Assembly (NCBI RefSeq): GCF_014041935.1
Contig: NZ_CP059491.1
Location: 3,906,001-3,970,000, forward strand
Direction: 5' to 3'
DNA from: Gordonia jinghuaiqii
Lineage (GTDB): Bacteria; Actinomycetota; Actinomycetes; Mycobacteriales; Mycobacteriaceae
DNA: 64,000 bases
Below the pieces are notes generated by a model, which worked only from the letters and a program-made list of their open reading frames with translations, was not told where the DNA came from and ran no database searches. Within the stretch, counting starts at the first letter, position 1; the number at the start of each line of letters is the position of its first letter. The position numbers and the translations under genes are program-made. Positions 17,870 to 25,217 of this stretch are shown in pieces.

Positions 17870-19366
17870 GTGCCCTTGTCGACCCGTTTGTCTCCGGTCG
17901 AGATCTCGCCGACGACACGTGACGCCGTGCCCGAGGCGACCAGATCTCGGCGCACGTTCGGAGATCTGATCCGCGACGATCCCCTGAGCACGATCGTCAC
18001 CGTGTCCATCGACGTGTTGTCCTCGTCGATCGCCACGACGATGGGTGTCTGGTGGGTGATCCACCGCCAGCCCGAGTACCCGGCGGTGGGAGCACTTGCT
18101 CTGTACACGCCGGTCCTGGTGATGATCTTCGCGCTTCGCGGGGTCTACCGCCGCGGTCTCAACCGACGGTTCCTCGACGAGGTCGGTCGAGTCATGACCT
18201 GTTGCACCGTGGCCGCGATGATCCTGCTCTGTGGCCTGCTCCTACTCGGGCTCGACGAGCAGCCCGGTGCCGCGCTGACGAAGCTCTGGCTATCGGCGAT
18301 CTTCTGGGTGCCGTTCGCGCGGTTGCTGCGCGACGTCATCCAGCGCAGTCTGCGCAAACACGGCCACCTACTGTCCCCCACCCTGATCATCGGCGACGGC
18401 CCGGTGACCGCTCAGGTGGTGGGGCGGATGGTTGCCGCGCCCGAACACGGGCTCCGGCCGGTGGGCATCCTGGCGGCCGGCGCACCTCCCCGACTCGATC
18501 GCGACGACGGCCCCACCAACGAGATCCCCCAGCTCGGCGGTGTCGACGACCTCGACGAGGCCATCCGGGTCACCGGTGCCGAGATCCTCGTCGTCGCCTT
18601 CGCGGTCACCAACGTCGAACGCCTGACCGCCTCGGTCCGCATCGCACACCGCCACGGGATCAAGGTCTGGATCGTGCCGCGCATGTTCGACGTCATCGGG
18701 AGGCGCAGCCGGATCGACCACATCGGTGGACTCCCGCTCATGTCGGTGCCCCACACCAGCCCGCGAGGCTGGCAATTCCGTACCAAGCACATCGGCGACC
18801 GCGTCGTCGCCGGCATGATCCTGGTGGCCATCGCACCGCTGTTCCTGACCCTCATGCTGTTGGTGCGTCTGAGTTCACCGGGCCCCATCTTCTTCGCCCA
18901 GCCACGGGTCGGCCGCAACGCGAAGGTGTTCAACTGCCTCAAGTTCCGCTCGATGCGTCCCGAAGATCCAGAGGCCGAGAAGTTCCGGCCGACCGACGGC
19001 AGCGCACCCGGCGGCGTCGAGGGAGTGGATCGACGAACCAAGATCGGCAAGATCATGCGGTCGACGTCGATGGACGAGTTGCCGCAGTTGCTCAACGTGA
19101 TCCGCGGCGACATGAGCCTCGTCGGGCCGCGACCCGAACGGCCCGAGTACGTATCGCTGTTCGAGGTGCAGATCCGGCGCTACGGGGAGCGGCACCGTGT
19201 CAAGGCAGGCGTCACCGGCTGGGCGCAGGTCCACGGCCTCCGCGGCCAGACATCGATCGCCGACCGCGCCGAATGGGACAACTACTACATCGAGAACTGG
19301 TCGCTGTGGCTCGACATAAAGATCCTGCTGCTGACGGTGTTGGCAGTACTCAAACGTGCCGAGTGA
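17870..19366 (+). CDS. Exopolysaccharide polyprenyl-phosphate sugar-1-phosphate transferase
   Basis: This 498-residue WcaJ/CpsE-type enzyme starts repeat-unit synthesis by moving a sugar-1-phosphate from a UDP-sugar to polyprenyl phosphate. It has about four or five N-terminal membrane segments (residues 45-145), a CoA-binding-like Rossmann domain (LSPTLIIGDGPVTAQVVGRM near 168), a membrane re-entrant segment near 312-335 (VVAGMILVAIAPLFLTLMLL) and the catalytic bacterial sugar transferase domain with FNCLKFRSMRPEDPEAEKF near 350 and DELPQLLNVIRGDMSLVGPR near 402. GTG at 17870 is the chosen start. It closes the exopolysaccharide locus. Confidence 0.93.
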   Translation: MPLSTRLSPVEISPTTRDAVPEATRSRRTFGDLIRDDPLSTIVTVSIDVLSSSIATTMGVWWVIHRQPEYPAVGALALYTPVLVMIFALRGVYRRGLNRRFLDEVGRVMTCCTVAAMILLCGLLLLGLDEQPGAALTKLWLSAIFWVPFARLLRDVIQRSLRKHGHLLSPTLIIGDGPVTAQVVGRMVAAPEHGLRPVGILAAGAPPRLDRDDGPTNEIPQLGGVDDLDEAIRVTGAEILVVAFAVTNVERLTASVRIAHRHGIKVWIVPRMFDVIGRRSRIDHIGGLPLMSVPHTSPRGWQFRTKHIGDRVVAGMILVAIAPLFLTLMLLVRLSSPGPIFFAQPRVGRNAKVFNCLKFRSMRPEDPEAEKFRPTDGSAPGGVEGVDRRTKIGKIMRSTSMDELPQLLNVIRGDMSLVGPRPERPEYVSLFEVQIRRYGERHRVKAGVTGWAQVHGLRGQTSIADRAEWDNYYIENWSLWLDIKILLLTVLAVLKRAE

Positions 19367-19486
19367 CCGTGCCTCGGCGCCCTGCCGGCCAGGCACCCCG
19401 ACGGTCGGCCGTGTCACTGTCGTACCTGCCGAGCGGACCCCCTGTGGCGCGCACAGCGCTGTCCGGGGCACGTGACCTGAAGAGCA

Positions 19487-19627
19487 TCACGGATACGGAC
19501 GGCGCGTGTCATACGCGGGCCGGTCGGGCATGCGGCCGGGGTCGTCGGCAACGACGACGATGACCGTGCGGACAACGACCACGAGCAGGACGATGCCGCT
19601 CGCGATCGCGAGCAGCACTGCGGTCAT
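19487..19627 (-). CDS. Small single-pass membrane protein (46 residues)
   Basis: This is a 46-codon gene with an almost ideal ribosome site: AAGGAGG (19639 down to 19633) sits five bases before the ATG at 19627. The product has one hydrophobic helix, residues 2-26 (LLAIASGIVLLVVVVRTVIVVV), and a short charged, Pro/Arg-rich tail ending DTRRPYP. No known family is recognised. It is encoded opposite to its neighbours, between the sugar transferase and the large Ig-like protein. The longer open frame upstream of the ATG is not supported. The ribosome site and clean TM topology are why I call it real. Confidence 0.65.
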   Translation of the reverse strand: MTAVLLAIASGIVLLVVVVRTVIVVVADDPGRMPDRPAYDTRRPYP

Positions 19628-20082
19628 GACAACCTCCTTCGGACGAAACACGCTGTGTCGTAGGGTCACTCGGCGTGCGCGCCGTGGCGGCTCGTCACCG
19701 GCATCTCCTGGCCCATCCGATCGCCGCCCATGGTGGCGTACCTGTCCACCCCGGCGCCACTGATTTACCGCCCTCACCAACCGCAGCGGATCAGCGACGG
19801 GAACGGCCCGATGGGTATTTCTTCCGGCAACGGGCAGCCGGTGTACCCCGCCGAAGAATCGGCGAGAATTCGTCCCATTTTTGTTTCAGCGAGCCGAGAT
19901 GCCCGGCGGCTCAGGGGAACACCGGCGTTCGTCCGATCAGACGCAAGACTAAGGAAAGTCACATTCATGCCGGAATTGCCGCTATGGTCCGTATGAATGC
20001 ACGCACCTCATCGGCCGATTCTCGAGGAACCGGGTCTCCGCTCATCTACGAGTGCATGTCCATTTCTTCAGCAGGAGTAAGC
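19628..20082. other. Intergenic region upstream of the large Ig-like gene
   Basis: This is a 455-base stretch with no convincing protein gene. It is less GC-rich than its surroundings near 19860-20080 and probably holds divergent promoters for the 46-residue protein and the Ig-like protein, though I cannot place -10/-35 boxes with confidence. One possible 9-codon leader frame (ATG 19967, reading MPELPLWSV) has AAGGAAAG eight bases upstream. In-frame ATGs at 19984 and 19993 could lengthen the Ig-like protein. Confidence 0.4.
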
Positions 20083-22842
20083 ATGCGCGTGTCTCGAACC
20101 CATCGCACCAGGATGCTCGCGGCAGCGGCGGGTGTCAGCCTCGTTCTCTACGGCGGCAACGCGCCGGCACTCGCCGACGACCACGACGCCGGCGGCGGTG
20201 CATCGACCTCGAGCGGGTCCGCGGATTCGACGGCCGGCGATGACGCGGACCCGACACCTCCCGACTCATCAGATGCGGACGACACGGCCGACAGCCCGGG
20301 TTCGGACACAGCAGAGGACCCTGCCGGCACCGACACCCCACCCGATGACGAAACGGTCCCGGCCGCACCCGAACCCACCACCGAGACACCACCGGCCACC
20401 GACACACCACCGCACGCCGCCCCGGAGCCCACCTCGTCGGCACCACAACCGGATTCGGCAGCACAACCGGATTCCGCAGCACCAGAGCAGACCCCGGCCG
20501 TCGACGACGGGTCCGGAGACCTCGCGAACACTCCCGACGCGACGGACAGCGGCACCACCGCGCCCGAACCCGACGGTGCCGAGAACGACAGTGCTGACAA
20601 CGGCGGCGCCGGGACCACTCCGGTCTCCTCGCCGCAACCGGCGGCCATCTCGACGCCGACGATCACCGCCACCACGACAGTGAGCAGCGGCCCGCCGACG
20701 AGCACCACGACGCCGGAGAACCTCGGCGTGATCGGTCTCTTCGCCCTGCTGGGCAGCCCGTTCCTGAACGGCGGAACCACGGCACCGACCAACCCGCTGC
20801 AGTGGGCGCTGCTGTGGTGGACCCGCCGGTTCGCGAATGCGCAACCGGTCAGCGCCGGAATGCCGACCGTGTCACCCCTCACCGGCGGCCAGGTCACCGG
20901 CGATCTGAACATCGTCGACCACGACAACTCCCTCGGCTACACCGTCACCGACGGACCCGCGAGCGGTGTCGTGACCATCAACCCGGACGGCACGTTCACC
21001 TACACCCCATCGGCAACCCTCGTGCGTGATGGCGGCACCGACACGTTCACGGTGACGGCGAGCGACGCGGGTCACCCCCACATCCATGGATTGGCCGGGC
21101 TGCTCCGCGGCCTGTTCACCGGCGACGCCGGACACACCACGACCACCACGGTCACGGTGCAGATCGACCAGGGTGACATCCCCTCCGTCCCCGTCACCGA
21201 CCCCCCGGACCCAGAGACTGGTGCGGTGTCCGGCTCGCTGACCGACGTCGTCGCGGGCCCCGGCGCAGGCACGCCGAGCTTCTCCGGTCCGTCCACATCC
21301 ACCAACGGCGGCACCGTCGTCGTCAACGCCGACGGCACCTACACCTACACCCCGACCGACGCCCTCCGCCATGCGGCCGCCTCCGGGACAAGCACTGCCG
21401 CAGACCGGTTCGACACCTTCGAGGTCGTCGTGAGCGACGGTGTCCGCACGCGGACCATCAATATCGTCGTCCCGATCGACCCGGCCAATGACGCGCCGGA
21501 GGTCTCTCTCGTCGACAGATCCACTCCCGCAGCCGGCACCGGCGCAGTAACCGGGCGGGTCGGCGGTACTGACGCCGACGGAGACACACTCACCTTCACC
21601 GGCGGCACCACCAGCGCCGGCGGCGGCACCGTCGCCGTCCGCGCCGACGGCAGATTCACCTATACCCCCACCCACACGATGCGGCACGCCGCAGCCGTCC
21701 CCGGGGCCTCGGCGACCGACACCTTCACCGTCACGGTGAGCGACGGGCACGGCGGCTCGACGACTCTGACCGTCGACGTCGTCATCAGCCCCACCAATAC
21801 GGTCCCGGTCGCTCCCGGTTACTACTCGCAGACAGCGGACGGGACCACGGGCACTCTCGTCGGGCAGGTGTACGGCGCCGACGCCGACGGAGACACACTC
21901 ACCTTCAGCGGCGGCCCCACCAGCGCCAGAGGCGGCACCGTCGCCGTCAACGCCGACGGCACCTTCACCTACACCCCGACCCCCGAGATGCGGCACGCCG
22001 CAGCCGTTCCCGGGGCATCAACCACCGACACCATCACCGTCACGGTGAGCGACGGACACGGCGGCACGACGACCGTCGGCATCCACGTCTCCATCAGCCG
22101 GTCGAACACCGCCCCGGCATTCATCGGCTCGACGCACGACGCGACCGACCGAGCGACCGGGACCGTCACCGGATACGTCCGGGGAATCGACTCCGACGGT
22201 GACACACTCTCGTTCACCGGGGTCACGACCAGCGCCGGTGGCGGCACCGTCGTCGTCCACGCCGACGGCCGCTTCACCTACACCCCCTCCCCCGAGATGC
22301 GGCACGCTGCAGCCGTCCCCGGGGCATCAACAACCGATACCTTCACCGGCACCATCGACGACGGACACGGCGGCACCGTCGCATACGAGGTGCAGTTGAC
22401 CATCGTTCCTGCCAACAGCGTGCCGACGGTCAGCACGTGGACGATTTACCTGCATGAGTTCCACCAGAGCCGCATATCTACCGCCTACCTGGGGGTCGTC
22501 GACGGCGATATGGACCCCGTTCAGATCTCGGTATACGGCGCCACGCCGGGTGAGCACCCCAACACTTTCATCGTGGACCGGGGCGTCGTCAACATCACCT
22601 CGTCAGGGGATTTCAGGTTCGTCCCCACAGCGGCGGCAGTTGCGCATGCCACGAGCCCCGGGGCTACTCTCGCCGACCGCTACGCCCCGGTGATCTTCAA
22701 GCTGGACGACGGTCACGGCGGATCGAACTACTACCTCTTGCCGTTCCCGCTCGTCAGTTTCGACGAATACCATCTGGTCTTCTACGGGCACATTGACGCT
22801 CCCGAACCCACGAGTGATGGTGGATCAGCCGTGTTGAGCTGA
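20083..22842 (+). CDS. Large secreted Ig-like/cadherin-like repeat protein
   Basis: This is a 919-residue surface or secreted protein. Residues 1-30 form a signal peptide (RTRMLAAAAGVSLVLYGG, cleavage near APALA-DD). Residues 30-210 are an acidic, Pro/Thr/Ala-rich linker. A hydrophobic segment near 210-250 contains PLQWALLWWTRRF. The rest is tandem bacterial Ig-like (VCBS/Big_9-type) domains with the repeating core DADGDTLTF...GGTVxVxADGxFTYTP...MRHAAAVPGAS...VSDGHGG. Three repeats are almost identical and exactly 103 codons apart. No LPxTG or terminal membrane anchor is seen, so attachment is unknown. ATG at 20083 follows AGGAG at 20073-20077, and the signal peptide begins there. Its partner is the large protein starting at 25218. 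Confidence 0.8.
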   Translation: MRVSRTHRTRMLAAAAGVSLVLYGGNAPALADDHDAGGGASTSSGSADSTAGDDADPTPPDSSDADDTADSPGSDTAEDPAGTDTPPDDETVPAAPEPTTETPPATDTPPHAAPEPTSSAPQPDSAAQPDSAAPEQTPAVDDGSGDLANTPDATDSGTTAPEPDGAENDSADNGGAGTTPVSSPQPAAISTPTITATTTVSSGPPTSTTTPENLGVIGLFALLGSPFLNGGTTAPTNPLQWALLWWTRRFANAQPVSAGMPTVSPLTGGQVTGDLNIVDHDNSLGYTVTDGPASGVVTINPDGTFTYTPSATLVRDGGTDTFTVTASDAGHPHIHGLAGLLRGLFTGDAGHTTTTTVTVQIDQGDIPSVPVTDPPDPETGAVSGSLTDVVAGPGAGTPSFSGPSTSTNGGTVVVNADGTYTYTPTDALRHAAASGTSTAADRFDTFEVVVSDGVRTRTINIVVPIDPANDAPEVSLVDRSTPAAGTGAVTGRVGGTDADGDTLTFTGGTTSAGGGTVAVRADGRFTYTPTHTMRHAAAVPGASATDTFTVTVSDGHGGSTTLTVDVVISPTNTVPVAPGYYSQTADGTTGTLVGQVYGADADGDTLTFSGGPTSARGGTVAVNADGTFTYTPTPEMRHAAAVPGASTTDTITVTVSDGHGGTTTVGIHVSISRSNTAPAFIGSTHDATDRATGTVTGYVRGIDSDGDTLSFTGVTTSAGGGTVVVHADGRFTYTPSPEMRHAAAVPGASTTDTFTGTIDDGHGGTVAYEVQLTIVPANSVPTVSTWTIYLHEFHQSRISTAYLGVVDGDMDPVQISVYGATPGEHPNTFIVDRGVVNITSSGDFRFVPTAAAVAHATSPGATLADRYAPVIFKLDDGHGGSNYYLLPFPLVSFDEYHLVFYGHIDAPEPTSDGGSAVLS
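21540..22405 (+). repeat. 309-base coding repeat (three Ig-like units)
   Basis: Three near-identical units lie inside the Ig-like gene. The anchor ATGCGGCACGC recurs at 21679, 21988 and 22297, exactly 309 bases apart each time. A weaker fourth copy sits 315 bases upstream (LRHAAA near 21367). Conservation at the DNA level suggests recent duplication or gene conversion. Confidence 0.9.
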
Positions 22843-22847
22843 TCCAC
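22820..22847 (+). terminator. Hairpin across the stop codon of the Ig-like gene
   Basis: A perfect 10-bp inverted repeat (GTGGATCAGC and GCTGATCCAC) with an 8-base loop has the TGA stop (22840-22842) inside its right arm. There is no T-run. It could act as a terminator or protect the 3' end of the mRNA. The TerD-AIM24 gene begins only 31 bases later. Confidence 0.45.
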
Positions 22848-22877
22848 TCCGCCCGTCGGCGTCTCCCTGTTGGCACA

Positions 22878-24299
22878 ATGGAGCCCGTGCCCACGCTGTC
22901 CGCCGGAGAGAACCGTCCACTGCCGTCGTCGGCGGTGACCGTCTCGGTGCGATCGGCCTCACCGGTCAACACCTCGGCAATCCTGCTCACCGACGCCGGG
23001 CGGGTACGCTCCGACGCCGATCTGATCTTCTACAACCAGCCCGACGGCCCGGGCGTCGGCTACCGGTCGGCCGGCGCAACCGACGTCGTCACCATCGACA
23101 CCCGCTCCTTGCCTCGGGACATCACGACGGTCGTCGTCGCCGCGAGCCTCGACGGGACGGGCCCGGCCAGCTTCGCCACCGCAGGCGCACTCACCGCGAC
23201 CGTCACCGGCGGCGGCGAGGAACTCACCTTCACCCCGACAGGACTGACCAGCGAGGCGGCCGTCGTCTGTCTGGAGATCTACCGCCGTGGCGACACCTGG
23301 AAGGTGCGGGCCGTCGGCCAGGGCTACGACGCGGGACTCGCCGGGCTGGCTGCCGCGTTCGGTATCGACGTCGACGACGATCCGGCCCCGACACCGCCGC
23401 CCGGACAGCCGCCGCGGGTCACCGACCCGCAGCCGTGGCCCCCGACCCCGCAGTCGGGCGCGCCTGTGCCGCAGAGCAATACACCTCCTCCGGCTCCGCC
23501 ACCACCACCTGCAGCGCCACCCCGACCACCTGCCACCGCCCAACCTTCGGGAGCACCCATGCACAGCGATCTGTTCGCCCCGTCCCACGCCGAGGTCAGC
23601 GGCCAGGGCATCCAGAAGCAGGGCAGCAAGATGTGCCGCATCGGCTTGTCCGGGGAGGTCATGGCGCGCAGCGGCTCGATGGTCGCCTACCAGGGCGATC
23701 TGAAGTTCGAAGCCCTCGGTTCGGGCGGTCTCGGCCGAATGATGCGGCAGGCCGTGACCGGGGAGGGTGTCCCGCTGATGAAGGTGACCGGCCGGGGCGA
23801 CCTGTTCCTCGCCAACGCCGCGTCCGACGTTCACCTCATCGACCTCGACGGTTCCGACGGCCTGACCATCAACGGCGCCAACGTGCTCGCCTTCGACTCG
23901 TCACTCTCCTACAACATCGAACGTGTGCACGGCGCCGGCGCGATGAGCAACGCCGGAATGTTCAACTGTGTGTTCACCGGCCGGGGACGCATCGCGATCA
24001 CCACCGACGGCACACCGGTGGTCCTCAACGTCGACGCCGCGACCTACGCCGATCCGCAGGCCGCGGTCGCCTGGTCGTCGAGCCTGCGCACCTCGGTGAA
24101 GTCCAACGACTCGTTCAACATCGGCACGCTCATGGGCCGCAGCACCGGTGAGCGGTTCACCCTCGCCTTCTCCGGGCAGGGGTTCGTCGTCGTGCAGCCC
24201 TCCGAGTTGCCGCCGGGCGGCTTCGTCCGCGGCACCGGCGGAGGAGGCGCCGCGGGCTCCGGCGCCGGCGGCATGCTGGGCGGCATCCTCGGTCGTTGA
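22878..24299 (+). CDS. TerD-AIM24 fusion protein
   Basis: This 473-residue protein combines two families. Residues 1-165 resemble the TerD/CABP tellurium-stress fold: LSAGENRPLPS, then SAILLTDAGRVRSDADLIFYNQP, RDITTVVVAASLDG and LEIYRRGDTWKVRAVGQGYD-GLAGLA, though the calcium-site acids are partly changed. Residues 170-230 are a Pro-rich linker. Residues 235-450 are an AIM24 domain (FAPSHAEVSGQGIQKQGSKM, then GEVMARSGSMVAYQGDLKFE, GRGDLFLANAASDVHLIDLD and FTGRGRIAITTDGTPVVLNV), with a Gly-rich tail. It has no signal peptide. Its role is probably a cytoplasmic stress or scaffold function. A GTG at 22887 is an alternative start. Confidence 0.85.
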   Translation: MEPVPTLSAGENRPLPSSAVTVSVRSASPVNTSAILLTDAGRVRSDADLIFYNQPDGPGVGYRSAGATDVVTIDTRSLPRDITTVVVAASLDGTGPASFATAGALTATVTGGGEELTFTPTGLTSEAAVVCLEIYRRGDTWKVRAVGQGYDAGLAGLAAAFGIDVDDDPAPTPPPGQPPRVTDPQPWPPTPQSGAPVPQSNTPPPAPPPPPAAPPRPPATAQPSGAPMHSDLFAPSHAEVSGQGIQKQGSKMCRIGLSGEVMARSGSMVAYQGDLKFEALGSGGLGRMMRQAVTGEGVPLMKVTGRGDLFLANAASDVHLIDLDGSDGLTINGANVLAFDSSLSYNIERVHGAGAMSNAGMFNCVFTGRGRIAITTDGTPVVLNVDAATYADPQAAVAWSSSLRTSVKSNDSFNIGTLMGRSTGERFTLAFSGQGFVVVQPSELPPGGFVRGTGGGGAAGSGAGGMLGGILGR

Positions 24300-24309
24300 C
24301 CGGCATTCG

Positions 24310-24346
24310 GTAGCGAAAATGCGCGCTATACGCCAACTTTCGCTAC
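24310..24346. promoter_or_regulatory. Inverted repeat between TerD-AIM24 and SRPBCC genes
   Basis: GTAGCGAAA and TTTCGCTAC form a perfect 9-bp inverted repeat separated by 19 bases, 31 bases before the SRPBCC start. The arms are AT-richer than the flanks. It could be an operator for a dimeric regulator or a long-loop hairpin; the spacing (about two and a half helical turns centre to centre) favours protein binding. Confidence 0.45.
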
Positions 24347-24377
24347 GAAATCCGGGGGTGACGGTAGGGTCGCGCTC

Positions 24378-24830
24378 ATGCCGGAAGCCTCTGCCACCGT
24401 CGTCGTCAAGCACCCCGTCACCACGGTGTGGGAGTACTGCCTGATCCCCGACCACGTCGCGGCGCTGACCCCCGGCGTCGTCGCCATCGAGCCGGTGTCC
24501 GCAGGACCCGTCGTCGTTGGCACCACATGGAAAGGTCAGATGAAGGCCCTCGGTCGCGCCGTGGACTGGGTCGGCGAGTTCACCCGCGTCGACACCGGTG
24601 AGGTCACCGAGTTCCGGTCCACCGAGTCCCCGTTCGGCTTCAGCATCTCGGCGACGTTCGCTGAGCTCCGCGACGGTGTCAGCCTCACCTACCGCGTCCA
24701 CAACGACGGCGTGGGCGGTGCGCTGGGCAAGATCGCCGACGCGCTGGCCATCCGTGCCTTCCAGCGATCGCTGTCGGCGAGCGCCAAGAAGTTGCCCCGC
24801 CTGGTCGACGAGTGGGCCGCCCGACGCTGA
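24378..24830 (+). CDS. SRPBCC/polyketide-cyclase-like protein
   Basis: This 150-residue protein has the START-like helix-grip fold: SATVVVKHPVTTVWEYCLIPDHVAALTPGVVAIE at the N-terminus, then VVVGTTWKGQMKALGRAVDWVGEFT, a central sheet and a long C-terminal helix ending AIRAFQRSLSASAKKLPRLVDEW. Such proteins bind hydrophobic ligands in a central cavity; the CoxG and polyketide cyclase branches are examples. No catalytic role can be assigned. It follows the TerD-AIM24 gene by 78 bases with an inverted repeat between them. The ribosome site is weak. Confidence 0.8.
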   Translation: MPEASATVVVKHPVTTVWEYCLIPDHVAALTPGVVAIEPVSAGPVVVGTTWKGQMKALGRAVDWVGEFTRVDTGEVTEFRSTESPFGFSISATFAELRDGVSLTYRVHNDGVGGALGKIADALAIRAFQRSLSASAKKLPRLVDEWAARR

Positions 24831-25217
24831 CGGCGCGCCTGTCCGCGCCCCGGCGACGGCACCCCGGGGCACGAGGCGGTGTCGTCTGGTCGAACGATCT
24901 TCACGTCGCGCCCCGCTTCGATCAAGGCGCCTCCGACGCATACTGACAATCCCCCAGACGCACGGAATCTGCCGAGAAGGTCATAAGTTCTGCCGCGCAA
25001 CACAATGCCGGGGCGCCTGATCCCCGTGCGACTCGAGACGCCGCCGCGACGCCCGCACCCCGACATAACGTTGTCCGATGGCACTTGCCGAATGCGATCC
25101 GCGGCGCCACGACGACCGTCTACCGTGAAGTCAGGCGACTGTGTCGGCCGAGAAGTATGACCACTCATCGGGGTCACACCGCGGCATGTGTTGCTTCGTA
25201 AAGAAGGTCTTCCGAAG
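24831..25217. other. Intergenic region upstream of the beta-propeller protein gene
   Basis: This is a 387-base stretch with no convincing gene. A 7-bp GC stem (GCCCCGG at 24847, CCGGGGC at 24864) soon after the SRPBCC stop may be a weak terminator. The part from 24940 on is less GC-rich and presumably carries the promoter of the next gene; I cannot place the boxes reliably. Confidence 0.4.

Noticed and set aside
19369..19396. GTGCCT...AGGCAC hairpin after the sugar-1-phosphate transferase
   Set aside because: Short arms with a bulge and no T-run; too weak to call a terminator.
21540..22405. Regular repeats considered as a CRISPR array
   Set aside because: Period is 309 bases, in frame and coding for Ig-like domains; no short direct repeats with unique spacers.
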